Source: Bifidobacterium miconis (lineage in GTDB: Bacteria; Actinomycetota; Actinomycetes; Actinomycetales; Bifidobacteriaceae). Taken from it: 64,000 nucleotides of DNA. The translations under genes were made by a program, and so were the position numbers. The stretch is taken from positions 140,219-204,218 of the forward strand of contig NZ_JAHBBH010000001.1 of NCBI RefSeq assembly GCF_019331735.1, in the 5' to 3' direction. A model generated the notes under the pieces. It was not told the DNA's origin. It saw only the letters and a list, made by a program, of their open reading frames with translations, and made no database searches. This document shows positions 27,601-34,134 of this stretch, piece after piece (positions within the stretch are counted from its first letter, which is position 1; every line of letters starts with the position of its first letter).

Positions 27601-27889
27601 ACTCGTCAAGACCACGCCGTTCGCCGGCAATCCGGTCGACACGGCCAGCCCCGAGGGATTCATCATGCCGCTGGTCTACGGGCTCACCGCGCTGGTGAAC
27701 CCGGACACCATGGAATGGCGTGTGGATCCGAACGAATTCCTCGACCAGTGGCTGCCGAAGATCGTGAAGAACTACGTGCAGGTGTTCTCCGCCTGCAACT
27801 ACGACCCGCAGAAGGTGGGCAAGGAAGCTTTGAGTTACACCACCGCGGAGACCGCATACCGCATGGCGCTCGTCGGCATGCTGTCCTGA
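21659..27889 (+). CDS. AddA/UvrD-like helicase-nuclease continuous with an AIPR-like domain
   Basis: 2076 codons without a stop. Residues 1-1550 form a UvrD/AddA enzyme: Walker A ASAGTGKTT (11-19), motif II DECQD (478-482), GDVKQSIYAFR, HKAKGLQWK, LYVALTRPQEK. Then comes a RecB-type nuclease (LGVAVHNVLELF; Asp1439 in VIDGYY; Asp1454-Tyr-Lys1456; YGQQSLYAEAL). Residues 1594-2076 form a separate protein-like unit with VEGILDGGHNTLAIG and NNNVELTASTKANQKG, resembling AIPR/DGQHR abortive-infection proteins. The joining ~45 residues are low in complexity and look like read-through intergenic DNA. The AIPR assignment is tentative; the helicase-nuclease is firm. Confidence 0.82.
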   Translation: MTHDNRYFINASAGTGKTTRLLQDVMIDLFNRSRSDEHASIRNSLIITFTVAAAAELRSKLDRNLAFAVRYARTHERLMSGQPVDDDAAEHDVDFYIGGDDGELASSIRSSSESAAFAARVFSKAQDELPSTHISSIDALNKYIVDRNASELGIDPGYRILADTAMAAQLRNGILDELFEQWYDPNWHSEPVNLNGTPVTVGNAEFVDLLDNLNGPASDDRLGREILSLYDRAQSKPAGLVWLDSLSEPYRTQFSATKPLRGANWMVDRAFDEWRDGLGPLRQQAASTLHDIGASCGDARDGERLIADSRVFSALFASFDAIVDAYEHGGWNDVKAALQGPYDAVGQFNLTKQGVPSKQLSASKFAAVSDLFKQVQPGTDSNLTATNLVKTVRGYADKLTNPVFAYTAEQTDALDEVARRRIDTLVVLVKLFAARYDSEKRASALAEFADITHLADRALHDPAVRLRLRDQWTYLYVDECQDNNAIQNEIIDLLSDPIGGKPDAKVTMVGDVKQSIYAFRYAQPDEFRRKSDEVLERDAALHRTGDERHYRVLEENHRSVPEILIFVNTVFDRLMRRNMGGVDYVRRTDGGEYASNDRFVIAGPQTGDDGQSKAYDAGAVELLIRTKTDPEENRRPLDDTDIPRDSSDQQQIDMVVRRIRALHDEPRPGHDAGYSYGDIAVLARSTKTFPELYDALSAAGIPADVTGVGTYYQTPEVMIALDWLRAIDNALLDAPMVALLRTFGFSDRTLAELRLLDPVNGPAVDAPDSVPADGPDDDDAAAGGAKRGYMRFYDLLRKTADGTFNARKELADECRRFLDRLSDFRAFAEHHPIDELLWRIYTETGWYDYCGALPDGVQRQGNLTRLCEKARTFEATGERGILPFLAAVEHWAESRDRQVNEEASTLATKDAVHVMTIHKAKGLQWKVVILMGAQANPISERTRSAFETIQAPDGDRGIAACDLRDERHQIKVGTFQRDLLVREARRRGIDEQLRLLYVALTRPQEKLIIAGTWTRTLADPDSYVANLNDYCKDARLADDGALDPEYISRNYGDASAQGTYLSWIISSLWAADPVYDSTNETNSFAAFWTAVSANAASDVPPEAGAADDVTSGIAAEHASDMTSEPSASAEDDRQMSWPVALPSGLMDDTVAVASVPGRAFTMHADYEDIEAQPVIDEHADGFDAMTTRPTTDGFLSLDDRRVRRRPATVNASGIRRWLDSLPSDDHDPSDDPDMPSDPSSDSSGDDDTGDGGEAMGGTGATATNMDDASARRLAFASYPLPDFMMDADASPSPAELGVAVHNVLELFDWATPAGATACADELHAVIERLADKEIISRAVADRIGRGRLFDGMLWFVAGGADADPTAGDNGIFGRGGIRGHRVRLLREEPFSLLVSADELRALIGESGESGSDDAPADVVPDTAVQDVADDRIIVRGVIDGYYVDDEAKRIVLFDYKTDAVRDDERADGKAGLERWKQRLHDDYYGQQSLYAEALRRLYPGYSVAERWLIGLAGQRLIDVSDDGSDDLAGTVSGLGEPNVASDGDAVARDRDTPDADCPVMKGVPETPGRDGQGIRTDVGKPDTQASILERISDMATTNDNIDITGNDEAQDGVMIRFDSPARQTVGGITKITGLVRAKYLIGIIDNLNLQANPRNAKTGQVTSAIQDSIEHDPMLFPFKTKGLLLAASTYKELERNRFLLTFDEPDVEGILDGGHNTLAIGLLILRHAMEHAGLKMPRGAKTWADFKQLWWDNRSLISDYQEAVKQDLAVFNDPNSPNGELSFYVPVELLVPADPDDELCVGDFRTNLLEICEARNNNVELTASTKANQKGYFDDLAKLLVEENLPVAQRVEWKSNDGGDVKVQDIIALSWIVLRLLTPVKDDDGKPVEAPAPAKLYSGKGGCLDLFVRFMGSPEVTASSSADYRAEIRNVRVHKALALAVQLPALYDVIYERFPKLYNEANGKYGRIAAVKNLNKPTKSGLVKTTPFAGNPVDTASPEGFIMPLVYGLTALVNPDTMEWRVDPNEFLDQWLPKIVKNYVQVFSACNYDPQKVGKEALSYTTAETAYRMALVGMLS
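26324..26347 (-). repeat. Dispersed motif copy 3, inside the linker of the 2076-codon frame
   Basis: Reverse complement of the motif at 14943-14966 with two mismatches. It lies about 90 bases before the internal start at 26438, next to a 7-bp hairpin GTCCCGG/CCGGGAC (26345-26363). The phrase CGGTTATGAAGGG recurs at 31325. Confidence 0.65.
26438..27889 (+). CDS. AIPR-like unit, possible independent product from an internal start
   Basis: A start codon in frame with the upstream helicase gene, MATTNDNIDITGNDEAQDG, is preceded by GGAAAGGA with 8 bases of spacing, better than many starts in this window. It gives a 483-residue protein: an N-terminal RFDSPARQTVGGITKITGLV region, the GILDGGHNT motif (about residues 105-113), the RNNNVELTASTKANQKGYFDDL block (about 215-236) and a helical C-terminus. 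No nuclease triad is evident. It may be made both alone and as the tail of the fusion. It is listed separately because the biological unit is unclear. Confidence 0.5.
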   Translation: MATTNDNIDITGNDEAQDGVMIRFDSPARQTVGGITKITGLVRAKYLIGIIDNLNLQANPRNAKTGQVTSAIQDSIEHDPMLFPFKTKGLLLAASTYKELERNRFLLTFDEPDVEGILDGGHNTLAIGLLILRHAMEHAGLKMPRGAKTWADFKQLWWDNRSLISDYQEAVKQDLAVFNDPNSPNGELSFYVPVELLVPADPDDELCVGDFRTNLLEICEARNNNVELTASTKANQKGYFDDLAKLLVEENLPVAQRVEWKSNDGGDVKVQDIIALSWIVLRLLTPVKDDDGKPVEAPAPAKLYSGKGGCLDLFVRFMGSPEVTASSSADYRAEIRNVRVHKALALAVQLPALYDVIYERFPKLYNEANGKYGRIAAVKNLNKPTKSGLVKTTPFAGNPVDTASPEGFIMPLVYGLTALVNPDTMEWRVDPNEFLDQWLPKIVKNYVQVFSACNYDPQKVGKEALSYTTAETAYRMALVGMLS

Positions 27890-27901
27890 TGCCATGATTC
27901 G

Positions 27902-27926
27902 GCCGGCAGGACTTCCTTCCGCCGGC
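27902..27926 (+). terminator. Weak hairpin after the defence operon
   Basis: GCCGGC (27902-27907) and GCCGGC (27921-27926) around a 13-base loop, 12 bases after the stop. There is no T-run, so termination is uncertain. Confidence 0.4.
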
Positions 27927-28059
27927 TACATTGCCTTCTCCGTTTCTGGCGTTGCTCTTGCGGTACGGTGTGGAAGCGGAAAGCCGTTCCGCTGTAGCGA
28001 GACTGTTGTAGGCTCGTTACGGCTTTGGCGGACGCAATGCGAATGAGGGGAGCGGCTCG

Positions 28060-28806
28060 ATGGAACTTGCGCTGGAGAGCAACGCCTTCTTCATGGGGGT
28101 CGAATATCTGGCGGTGTTCTGCTGTGGGCTCATGGGCGGGCTGTGCGCGGTGCGCAAGAACTATGATCTGATCGCCATGCTCATCACCGCATGGCTGACC
28201 GCACTGGGCGGCGGCATCGTACGTGACATCGTGCTCGGCTCGCTGCCGCCCGTCGGCATCGCCGACAAGGGATTCGTGATCACCGCGCTCGTATCCGGTC
28301 TTGCCGTGGCGGTGTTCCATCCCGAGGTCGACAAGCTCAAATGGTCGATGCTCACCATCGACGCGCTGTCGGTCGGCCTGTTCGCCGTCAACGGCACGTC
28401 CAAGGCCATGATCCTCGGCATGTCCGGCATGACATCCGTGTTCCTTGGCATGATCACCGCGCTGGGCGGCGGCTTGGTACGCGACATGCTGCTCAACGAC
28501 GTGCCCATGTTCATCCGGGACAAGCACTGGTACGCCATCCCGTCCGCCGTTGGCAGCGTGCTCACCGTGTTCGTGTGCAAGGGCGTGCAGGCTCGCGTGC
28601 TCAACTTCAACGCGGAAGTCGCGCTGGACGTCTCGATCGTCGTGCTTGTCGTCGTCATGCGACTGCTGTCCGTCAAATTCAACATCACCATGCCGGGCGC
28701 CATGGTGCGGCATGAGGTGTTCCTGCCAAGCCAGTCGAAGTACCTGCAGCGGCCGGTCATCCATCCCCATGCCGAGGACGACGACCGGCGGAATGACGAC
28801 GACTGA
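28060..28806 (+). CDS. TRIC-type cation channel family protein (YadS/UPF0126)
   Basis: 248 residues with about seven hydrophobic segments and the internal duplication typical of the family: TALGGGIVRDIVLG and TALGGGLVRDMLLN mark the two repeats. Bacterial TRIC homologues form trimeric monovalent-cation channels. The C-terminus is hydrophilic and acidic (HAEDDDRRNDDD). A GGGGAG site precedes ATG 28060. It ends 33 bases before a bidirectional terminator shared with rpsT. Confidence 0.9.
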   Translation: MELALESNAFFMGVEYLAVFCCGLMGGLCAVRKNYDLIAMLITAWLTALGGGIVRDIVLGSLPPVGIADKGFVITALVSGLAVAVFHPEVDKLKWSMLTIDALSVGLFAVNGTSKAMILGMSGMTSVFLGMITALGGGLVRDMLLNDVPMFIRDKHWYAIPSAVGSVLTVFVCKGVQARVLNFNAEVALDVSIVVLVVVMRLLSVKFNITMPGAMVRHEVFLPSQSKYLQRPVIHPHAEDDDRRNDDD

Positions 28807-28838
28807 CACCCGCCCCCGTGGCTCTGATTTCGTAACAA

Positions 28839-28877
28839 CAAAAATCCCCGCGGACCGATATGGTTCGCGGGGATTTT
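28839..28877. terminator. Bidirectional terminator between TRIC gene and rpsT
   Basis: AAAATCCCCGCGGACC and GGTTCGCGGGGATTTT pair with one G-T; A- and T-runs flank both sides, so it serves both convergent genes. Confidence 0.9.
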
Positions 28878-28900
28878 CGTTCAACCCTGACGGGCTATGA

Positions 28901-29161
28901 TCACATGGCGTTGATCGCGACGGCCAGACCGGACTTGCGGTTCGCAGCCTGGTTCTTGTGGATCACGCCGGCGCCGGCAGCCTTGTCGAGCTTCTGGGCG
29001 GCGACCTTGTAGGCGGCCTCGGCGGCGGCCTTGTCACCGGAGGCGATGGCCTCGCGGGTGGCGCGGACGGCGGTCTTGAGGGCCGACTTGACGGCCACGT
29101 TGCGGATGTGCGACTTCTCGTTGGTCAGCACGCGCTTCTTCTGCGACTTGATGTTTGCCAC
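28901..29161 (-). CDS. rpsT: 30S ribosomal protein S20
   Basis: 86 residues, [21 protein letters not shown] to LAVAINAM, basic and helical as S20 should be; it binds 16S rRNA early in 30S assembly. It has the usual length and divergent position next to lepA, with a 174-base shared upstream region. An AGGAG-poor leader (GTAAATGTGGC) precedes the ATG. Confidence 0.98.
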   Translation of the reverse strand: MANIKSQKKRVLTNEKSHIRNVAVKSALKTAVRATREAIASGDKAAAEAAYKVAAQKLDKAAGAGVIHKNQAANRKSGLAVAINAM

Positions 29162-29335
29162 ATTTACTCCAAACGACGTTTGCTATAAGGACATACAAAC
29201 GGTCATGATAACATGCCGTGCGGATAAAACACAGGCCGCTTCAGGAGTGTCGCCGAGAAAAATGCCGATAGGCACCGTTAGACTAGAGTATTTGGCGAAG
29301 ACAACCGCAACGACGACCGTAAGGAGACGGATCAG

Positions 29336-31216
29336 GTGATCGAACCGAAGAACAAGCCCGGATATACCGACCAGTCGCTGATCCGCAACTTCTGCATCAT
29401 CGCGCACATCGACCACGGCAAGTCCACCGTGGCCGACCGCATCCTCCAGCTGAGCGGCATCGTGCCCGAGCGCGAGATGCGCGACCGCTTCCTCGACCGC
29501 ATGGACATCGAGCAGGAGCGCGGCATCACCATCAAATCGCAGGCCGTGCGCGTGCCGTGGACGTTCGACGGCACTGAATACACGCTCGGCATGATCGACA
29601 CCCCCGGCCACGTCGACTTCACGTACGAGGTCTCCCGCGCGCTGGCCGCATGCGAGGGTGCGGTGCTGCTCGTCGACGCCACGCAGGGCATCGAGGCGCA
29701 GACCCTCTCCAACCTGTACATGGCCATCGACCACGACCTGACCATCATCCCCGTGCTCAACAAGATCGACCTGCCTTCCGCCGAGCCGGACAAGCATGCC
29801 GAGGAGATCGCCGGCTTGATCGGCTGCGAGCCGAGCGACGTGCTGCGCGTGTCCGGCAAGACCGGCGAAGGCGTGGCCGAACTGCTCGACCGCATCGTCA
29901 TGGAGGTGCCCGCGCCGCACGGCGACCCGAAGGCACCGGCCCGCGCGCTCATCTTCGACTCCGTGTACGACTCGTACCGCGGCATCGTCACCTACATTCG
30001 TATGGAGGACGGCGAACTTCACGCCCGCGAGAAGGTGCACATGATGGGCATCGGCATGACGCATGATCCGATCGAGATCGGCGTCATCAGCCCCGACATG
30101 ATGCCCACCAAGGCGCTCGGCGCCGGCGAGGTCGGCTACATCATCACCGGCGCGAAGGACGTGAGCCAGTCCAAGGTCGGCGACACGCTGACCTCCGCGG
30201 TGCGTCCCGCCACCGAGCCGCTGCCCGGTTACCGCGACCCGCAGCCGATGGTCTACGCCGGCCTGTTCCCGATCGACAACGCCCAGTTCCCCGAACTGCG
30301 CGACGCGCTCGACAAGCTCAAGCTCAACGACGCCGCGCTCATCTACGAACCGGAAACGTCCGTCGCGCTGGGCTTCGGCTTCCGCTGCGGCTTCCTGGGA
30401 CTGCTGCACATGGAGATCGTCTGCGAGCGCCTCGACCGCGAGTTCGGCCTCGACCTGATCTCCACCGCGCCGAACGTGCCGTACGACGTGACCGCCGAGG
30501 ACGGCAGCGAGCACCATGTGACCAACCCGAGCGAATTCCCGGACGGCAAGATCAAGAAGATCGTCGAGCCGATGGTCGCCGCCGACATCATCACGCCGAA
30601 GGAGTTCATCGGCGCGGTCATGGACCTGTGCCAGGACCACCGCGGCATCATGGGCACGATGGAATACATTTCCTCCGACCGCGTGGAGATGCACTACCGC
30701 ATTCCGCTCGCCGAGATCGTGTTCGACTTCTTCGATCAGCTCAAGTCCCGTACCAAGGGCTACGCGTCGCTCGACTACCACGAGGACGGCGAGCAGGCGG
30801 CCGATCTGGTCAAGGTCGACATCCTCATCCAGGGCGACAAGGTGGATGCGTTCAGCGCGATCGTGCACCGCGACAAGGCGTACAGCTACGGCGTGATGAT
30901 GACGAAGAAGCTGCGCGAGCTGATCCCGCGCCAGCAGTTCGAAATCCCGATCCAGGCGGCGATCGGCTCGCGCATCATCGCGCGCGAGAATATCCGCGCG
31001 CTGCGCAAGGACGTGCTCGCCAAGTGCTATGGCGGCGATATCTCTCGCAAGCGCAAGCTGCTCGAAAAGCAGAAGGCCGGCAAGAAGCGCATGAAGATGC
31101 TCGGCCACGTCGAGGTGCCGCAGGAGGCGTTCATCGCCGCCCTGTCCACCGGCGACGCCGGCAACGACCGCGACACCAAGGACAAGATCCGCGCCGCCCA
31201 GAAGACAGAAGGCTGA
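29336..31216 (+). CDS. lepA: Elongation factor 4 (LepA)
   Basis: 626 residues, a translational GTPase that acts on stalled or mistranslocated ribosomes. G-domain motifs: AHIDHGKST (23-31), [27 protein letters not shown]. The LepA-specific C-terminal domain is present ([20 protein letters not shown]). GTG start (29336) with AAGGAGA upstream. It is followed by a dispersed repeat and the rearranged 5' end of hemW, which may be in the same transcript. Confidence 0.97.
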   Translation: MIEPKNKPGYTDQSLIRNFCIIAHIDHGKSTVADRILQLSGIVPEREMRDRFLDRMDIEQERGITIKSQAVRVPWTFDGTEYTLGMIDTPGHVDFTYEVSRALAACEGAVLLVDATQGIEAQTLSNLYMAIDHDLTIIPVLNKIDLPSAEPDKHAEEIAGLIGCEPSDVLRVSGKTGEGVAELLDRIVMEVPAPHGDPKAPARALIFDSVYDSYRGIVTYIRMEDGELHAREKVHMMGIGMTHDPIEIGVISPDMMPTKALGAGEVGYIITGAKDVSQSKVGDTLTSAVRPATEPLPGYRDPQPMVYAGLFPIDNAQFPELRDALDKLKLNDAALIYEPETSVALGFGFRCGFLGLLHMEIVCERLDREFGLDLISTAPNVPYDVTAEDGSEHHVTNPSEFPDGKIKKIVEPMVAADIITPKEFIGAVMDLCQDHRGIMGTMEYISSDRVEMHYRIPLAEIVFDFFDQLKSRTKGYASLDYHEDGEQAADLVKVDILIQGDKVDAFSAIVHRDKAYSYGVMMTKKLRELIPRQQFEIPIQAAIGSRIIARENIRALRKDVLAKCYGGDISRKRKLLEKQKAGKKRMKMLGHVEVPQEAFIAALSTGDAGNDRDTKDKIRAAQKTEG

Positions 31217-31224
31217 TTTCCGCT

Positions 31225-31270
31225 TGGCCCCCTCGGCTGAGGGGGCTGTCAGCGGAGCTGACTGGGGGGA
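31225..31270 (-). repeat. Dispersed two-hairpin repeat, copy 1
   Basis: Minus-strand CCCCAGTC-hairpin-GACAGCCCCCT...GGGGGC; same architecture as the plus-strand copies at 33994 and 47026. It lies just after the lepA stop. Confidence 0.7.
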
Positions 31271-31380
31271 GCGTCGAGGTCGTCGGACCTTATGTATTTG
31301 GACTTCCCTCATGTATAACGGGTTCGGTTATGAAGGGAACGCATTTGCATGGCCGACTGAGCTGAAGGGGAGCTGCATAC

Positions 31381-31515
31381 ATGACTTACGAAGTCTACGT
31401 CCACGTCCCGTTCTGCATGCGATGCCGAGGCGTGAAGCGCACAGTCCAGTGGACTGTGCGTAGCCGAGGTGAGCGGCTATGCCGCGAAGGCAACGTCGCA
31501 GGAGGTATGTGCTGA
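31381..31515 (+). CDS. Leader frame duplicating the HemW N-terminus (44 aa)
   Basis: Starts MTYEVYVHVPFCMR, which is the HemW start, then diverges into CRGVKRTVQWTVRSRGERLC and ends at a TGA that overlaps the hemW ATG (TGATG). It has its own AAGGGGAG site. The parts derive from a 33-bp duplication plus inserted palindromic DNA. It lacks the CxxxCxxC cluster, so it cannot be a radical-SAM enzyme; translation may serve to couple hemW expression, or it may be a non-functional scar. Confidence 0.5.
   Translation: MTYEVYVHVPFCMRCRGVKRTVQWTVRSRGERLCREGNVAGGMC
31390..31422 (+). repeat. Direct repeat of hemW 5' coding sequence, left copy
   Basis: 33 bases matching 31521-31553 at 31 positions, with a perfect 27-base run. 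Confidence 0.9.
31438..31460. repeat. Palindrome between the hemW duplicates
   Basis: CGCACAGTCCA and TGGACTGTGCG with a single central base: an 11-bp perfect dyad, part of the DNA inserted between the repeats. Confidence 0.85.
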
Positions 31516-32783
31516 TGCTCGAGGTATACGTCCACGTCCCGTTCTGCATGCGACGTTGCGGATACTGTGATTTCAACACGTACACCGCCGTCGATCTCGG
31601 CGCGGGGGCCTCGCGCGGCAACTACGCCAACATGGTCGTCCGCGAAATGGAACTGACCCGCCAATGGCAGCTTGACCACGGCATCGAGGAGCCGACGGCC
31701 GACACTGTGTTCTTCGGCGGCGGCACGCCCACGATTCTCTCCGCTGACGATCTCGTGGCCATGCTGGACGCGATCCGCCGCATCTGGGGCATCGCGCCGG
31801 GCGCGGAGATCACCACGGAAGCCAATCCGGACACCGTCAACGAGTACTACATCAACCGGCTCGCCGAAGGCGGCTTCACCCGTATCTCCTTCGGCATGCA
31901 ATCCGCCGTGCCGCATGTGCTGCGCACGCTCGACCGTACGCACACGCCCGCGAACGTGGCCGCCGGCGTCGAAGCGGCGAACAAAGCCGGCCTGCGTTCC
32001 AGCGTCGACCTGATCTACGGTGCGCCGGGGGAGAGCCTCGACGATTGGCGCACGTCGGTGCGTACGGCCATCGACCTCGGTGTGAACCATATTTCCGCGT
32101 ACGCGCTCACCGTCGAACCGACCACGAAAATGGGCCGGCAGATCGCCGCCGGCACCCTGCCCAAGCCGGATGACGACGACGAGGCCGCGAAATACGAGAT
32201 CGCCGACGACCTGTTCACGGCCGCCGGACTTGAATGGTACGAGGTATCCAACTGGGCGAGGCCCGGTTACGAGAGCCGGCACAATCTCGGCTACTGGCGC
32301 AACGTCGACTGGGCCGGGCTCGGGCCGGGCGCGCACTCGCACTACAATCATGCGGCAGCTGCCGAAACAGCAGATGTGGAAGATGCGCCGGACGCATTCG
32401 ACACGGCCAAACAAGTCCACGGCCTGCGCAGCTGGGACATCGCACACCCGCGCCTGTGGGGCACCGCCATCAACGAAAGCCGCGTTCCGTGGGGCGGCAG
32501 CGAAACCATCACGCCGGGCGAAAACCTCGAGGAGCTCATCATGCTCGGGTTGCGCCTGCGCGAAGGACTCGACCTGAACCGCATCAACCAAGCCGTCGCC
32601 GAGGCCGAATCCAACGGCGAAACCGCGCCGTTCCGCCAGATCGACCCGGCCGAACTCCGGCCCATGATCGACGACGGGCTCATCGTCGTCGATGCCGATT
32701 CCCACCGCGTCGTGCCCACCCGCAAGGGCCGTCTGCTCAACGACGCCGTCATCGAACGCTTCTTCGACCTCGCCGGCATCTGA
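31515..32783 (+). CDS. hemW: Radical SAM heme chaperone HemW
   Basis: 422 residues. The radical-SAM cluster motif is C11-MRR-C15-GY-C18 in VPFCMRRCGYCDFNTY; GGGTPTILS and TEANPDTV follow, and the C-terminal HemW domain shows ELIMLGLRLREGLD. HemW was long annotated as an oxygen-independent coproporphyrinogen III oxidase but binds and delivers heme. ATG 31515 with AGGAGG 9 bases upstream is chosen; a start at 31479 would add a basic leader. The 5' end is rearranged (see the leader frame), changing the usual first residues to MLEVYV. Confidence 0.93.
   Translation: MLEVYVHVPFCMRRCGYCDFNTYTAVDLGAGASRGNYANMVVREMELTRQWQLDHGIEEPTADTVFFGGGTPTILSADDLVAMLDAIRRIWGIAPGAEITTEANPDTVNEYYINRLAEGGFTRISFGMQSAVPHVLRTLDRTHTPANVAAGVEAANKAGLRSSVDLIYGAPGESLDDWRTSVRTAIDLGVNHISAYALTVEPTTKMGRQIAAGTLPKPDDDDEAAKYEIADDLFTAAGLEWYEVSNWARPGYESRHNLGYWRNVDWAGLGPGAHSHYNHAAAAETADVEDAPDAFDTAKQVHGLRSWDIAHPRLWGTAINESRVPWGGSETITPGENLEELIMLGLRLREGLDLNRINQAVAEAESNGETAPFRQIDPAELRPMIDDGLIVVDADSHRVVPTRKGRLLNDAVIERFFDLAGI
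31521..31553 (+). repeat. Direct repeat of hemW 5' coding sequence, right copy
   Basis: Partner of 31390-31422; this copy is used by the functional gene. Confidence 0.9.
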
Positions 32784-33008
32784 CGCATCCGGTACGCGTT
32801 TGTCGACTGCGAGCCAACTGACGGCCGCTGCGAAACGGCTGCGAAACGACACGGGCCAAATTGGACGAATATGGCGTTTCCGTCGATTCGGCGGGATAAT
32901 GGAGCCGTAAGCGCGCACGGATGCAATGCCCGCGGCGAACCTTTCGCTTCGGCATGCGGTTGGACGGATGGCGTTCGGTGCGGACGCCGGATGCGGAAGG
33001 GGGACACG

Positions 33009-33332
33009 ATGATCATCGCAGGACTGTTCATCGTCATCATCGTGCTGTACGCCATCATGCTGGCCGTCATGACGGTCGGACTGCTGGCGTTGGGCGTCGC
33101 CGCGGCGTTGGCGGTCGGCGCGGGAATCTGCCTCGGCATCGCCTTCGTGCTCGCCGTCGAGGGGGCGGCAATGCTCGCATGGCGCGCATGGCGCGTGCAT
33201 CAGGGGAAGGCAGTGGCGTCATGGTGCAAGCCGGTCGGCACGGGCGTGGCCGTGGTGGGCGGCTTGTGGTTCGTTGCCTCCTGCGCATTGCTTATCCTGC
33301 TCACGACGCAGATGATCGGCCTGTTCGTCTGA
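33009..33332 (+). CDS. Hypothetical membrane protein (107 aa)
   Basis: Unrecognised. Starts MIIAGLFIVIIVLYAIMLAV after a GGAAGGGGG site; three hydrophobic segments are visible (residues about 2-25, 27-58 and 80-107) with one short basic loop (WRAWRVHQGKAVASW). No conserved catalytic residue is seen. It is isolated between hemW and the marR gene. Confidence 0.6.
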   Translation: MIIAGLFIVIIVLYAIMLAVMTVGLLALGVAAALAVGAGICLGIAFVLAVEGAAMLAWRAWRVHQGKAVASWCKPVGTGVAVVGGLWFVASCALLILLTTQMIGLFV

Positions 33333-33442
33333 CGGTCGTCGGCGCAGACGCCGGTCGGGCGGTCTGGCAGCATGACCGTCATTATGCATTCCGCCGGTGC
33401 GAGCCGATGCGTACGCGTCGGCTCGCTGCTGGTAACGGCGAC

Positions 33443-33488
33443 TTGCATTTTGCTAGGTACCTTGTATTATTTGCGAGGTACCTAGCAA
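33443..33488 (+). promoter_or_regulatory. marR promoter with 13-bp inverted-repeat operator
   Basis: TTGCTAGGTACCT (33450-33462) and AGGTACCTAGCAA (33476-33488) are perfect reverse complements. TTGCAT (33443) and TATTAT (33465) are spaced 16 bases, so the operator overlaps the promoter, as expected for MarR autorepression. Confidence 0.8.
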
Positions 33489-33516
33489 TTTTTGTGTTCG
33501 GGAGGTCGTGAGGATC

Positions 33517-33960
33517 ATGCCGATGGATGATCGGGAACTGGTGGAGCTGTTCCATGACGTGGCGCGCATCAGCCACCAGCGGGAGGTGCGCAACAGCGAC
33601 GCGCTCGCGCATGGCAGCGGACAGTCGCGTTGTCTGCTCACCTTGAGCGGTCTCGGGCCGATCAGCCAGCGCCGGCTCGCCGCGATCCTGGGCATCCGCT
33701 CGGCGTCGCTGAGCGAACTGCTCGGCAAGATGGAGACGCGCGGCTGGGTCGCGCGCACCCCGCATCCCGAGGACGGGCGCACGTACATGGTCGCGCTCAC
33801 CGAGGAGGGGAAGGCCGAGGCGATGCGCCGGCGGTCGGCCGGCAACGGCGCCTCCGGCGAACTGCTCGCGGCGCTTACCGAAGACCAGCGTGAGCAATTC
33901 GGCGAAATCCTCGCCGAGATCAAACGTCACTATCAAGAACTCGATCGTCGCGAACATTAA
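33517..33960 (+). CDS. MarR family transcriptional regulator
   Basis: 147 residues. The winged helix-turn-helix is GPISQRRLAAILGIRSASLSELLGKMETRG, with wing PHPEDGRTYMVALTEEG. MarR dimers usually repress a divergent or downstream efflux gene and themselves and are released by small aromatic ligands. The MFS exporter follows 175 bases later on the same strand, and a perfect operator lies upstream. Start: ATG 33517 is preferred; GTG 33508 is possible and lies closer to GGGAGG. Confidence 0.9.
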   Translation: MPMDDRELVELFHDVARISHQREVRNSDALAHGSGQSRCLLTLSGLGPISQRRLAAILGIRSASLSELLGKMETRGWVARTPHPEDGRTYMVALTEEGKAEAMRRRSAGNGASGELLAALTEDQREQFGEILAEIKRHYQELDRREH

Positions 33961-33993
33961 TGTTTTGTCGGACTTAATGTTATGGGTTCTGGC

Positions 33994-34039
33994 TACCCCT
34001 CAGTCACTGCGTGACAGCTCCCCTGACAAGGGGAGCTGA
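33994..34039 (+). repeat. Dispersed two-hairpin repeat, copy 2
   Basis: ACCCCTCAGTC, short hairpin, GACAGCTCCCCT-GACA-AGGGGAGC. Lies between marR and the MFS gene; nearly the same as 47026-47072. Confidence 0.75.
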
Positions 34040-34134
34040 GAATAAGAAGGTGTCGGTTCAACTTCGACAAAGCGCCAATCCTCTGTCCTCGAACACGTCG
34101 TCGTCAAACAGCATCAACTACAAGAAACAGCACC

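Noticed and set aside
25829..27895. 688-codon open frame on the minus strand
   Set aside because: Antisense to the helicase/AIPR frame; Arg/His/Gln-rich composition with no motif, an effect of high-GC codon bias.
29183..31312. 709-codon open frame opposite lepA
   Set aside because: Antisense shadow of a highly conserved gene; Leu/Val/His-rich repeats of codon bias only.
31225..31560. Insertion sequence in hemW
   Set aside because: The inserted DNA is too short and codes for no transposase; only a palindrome and a partial coding duplication are present.
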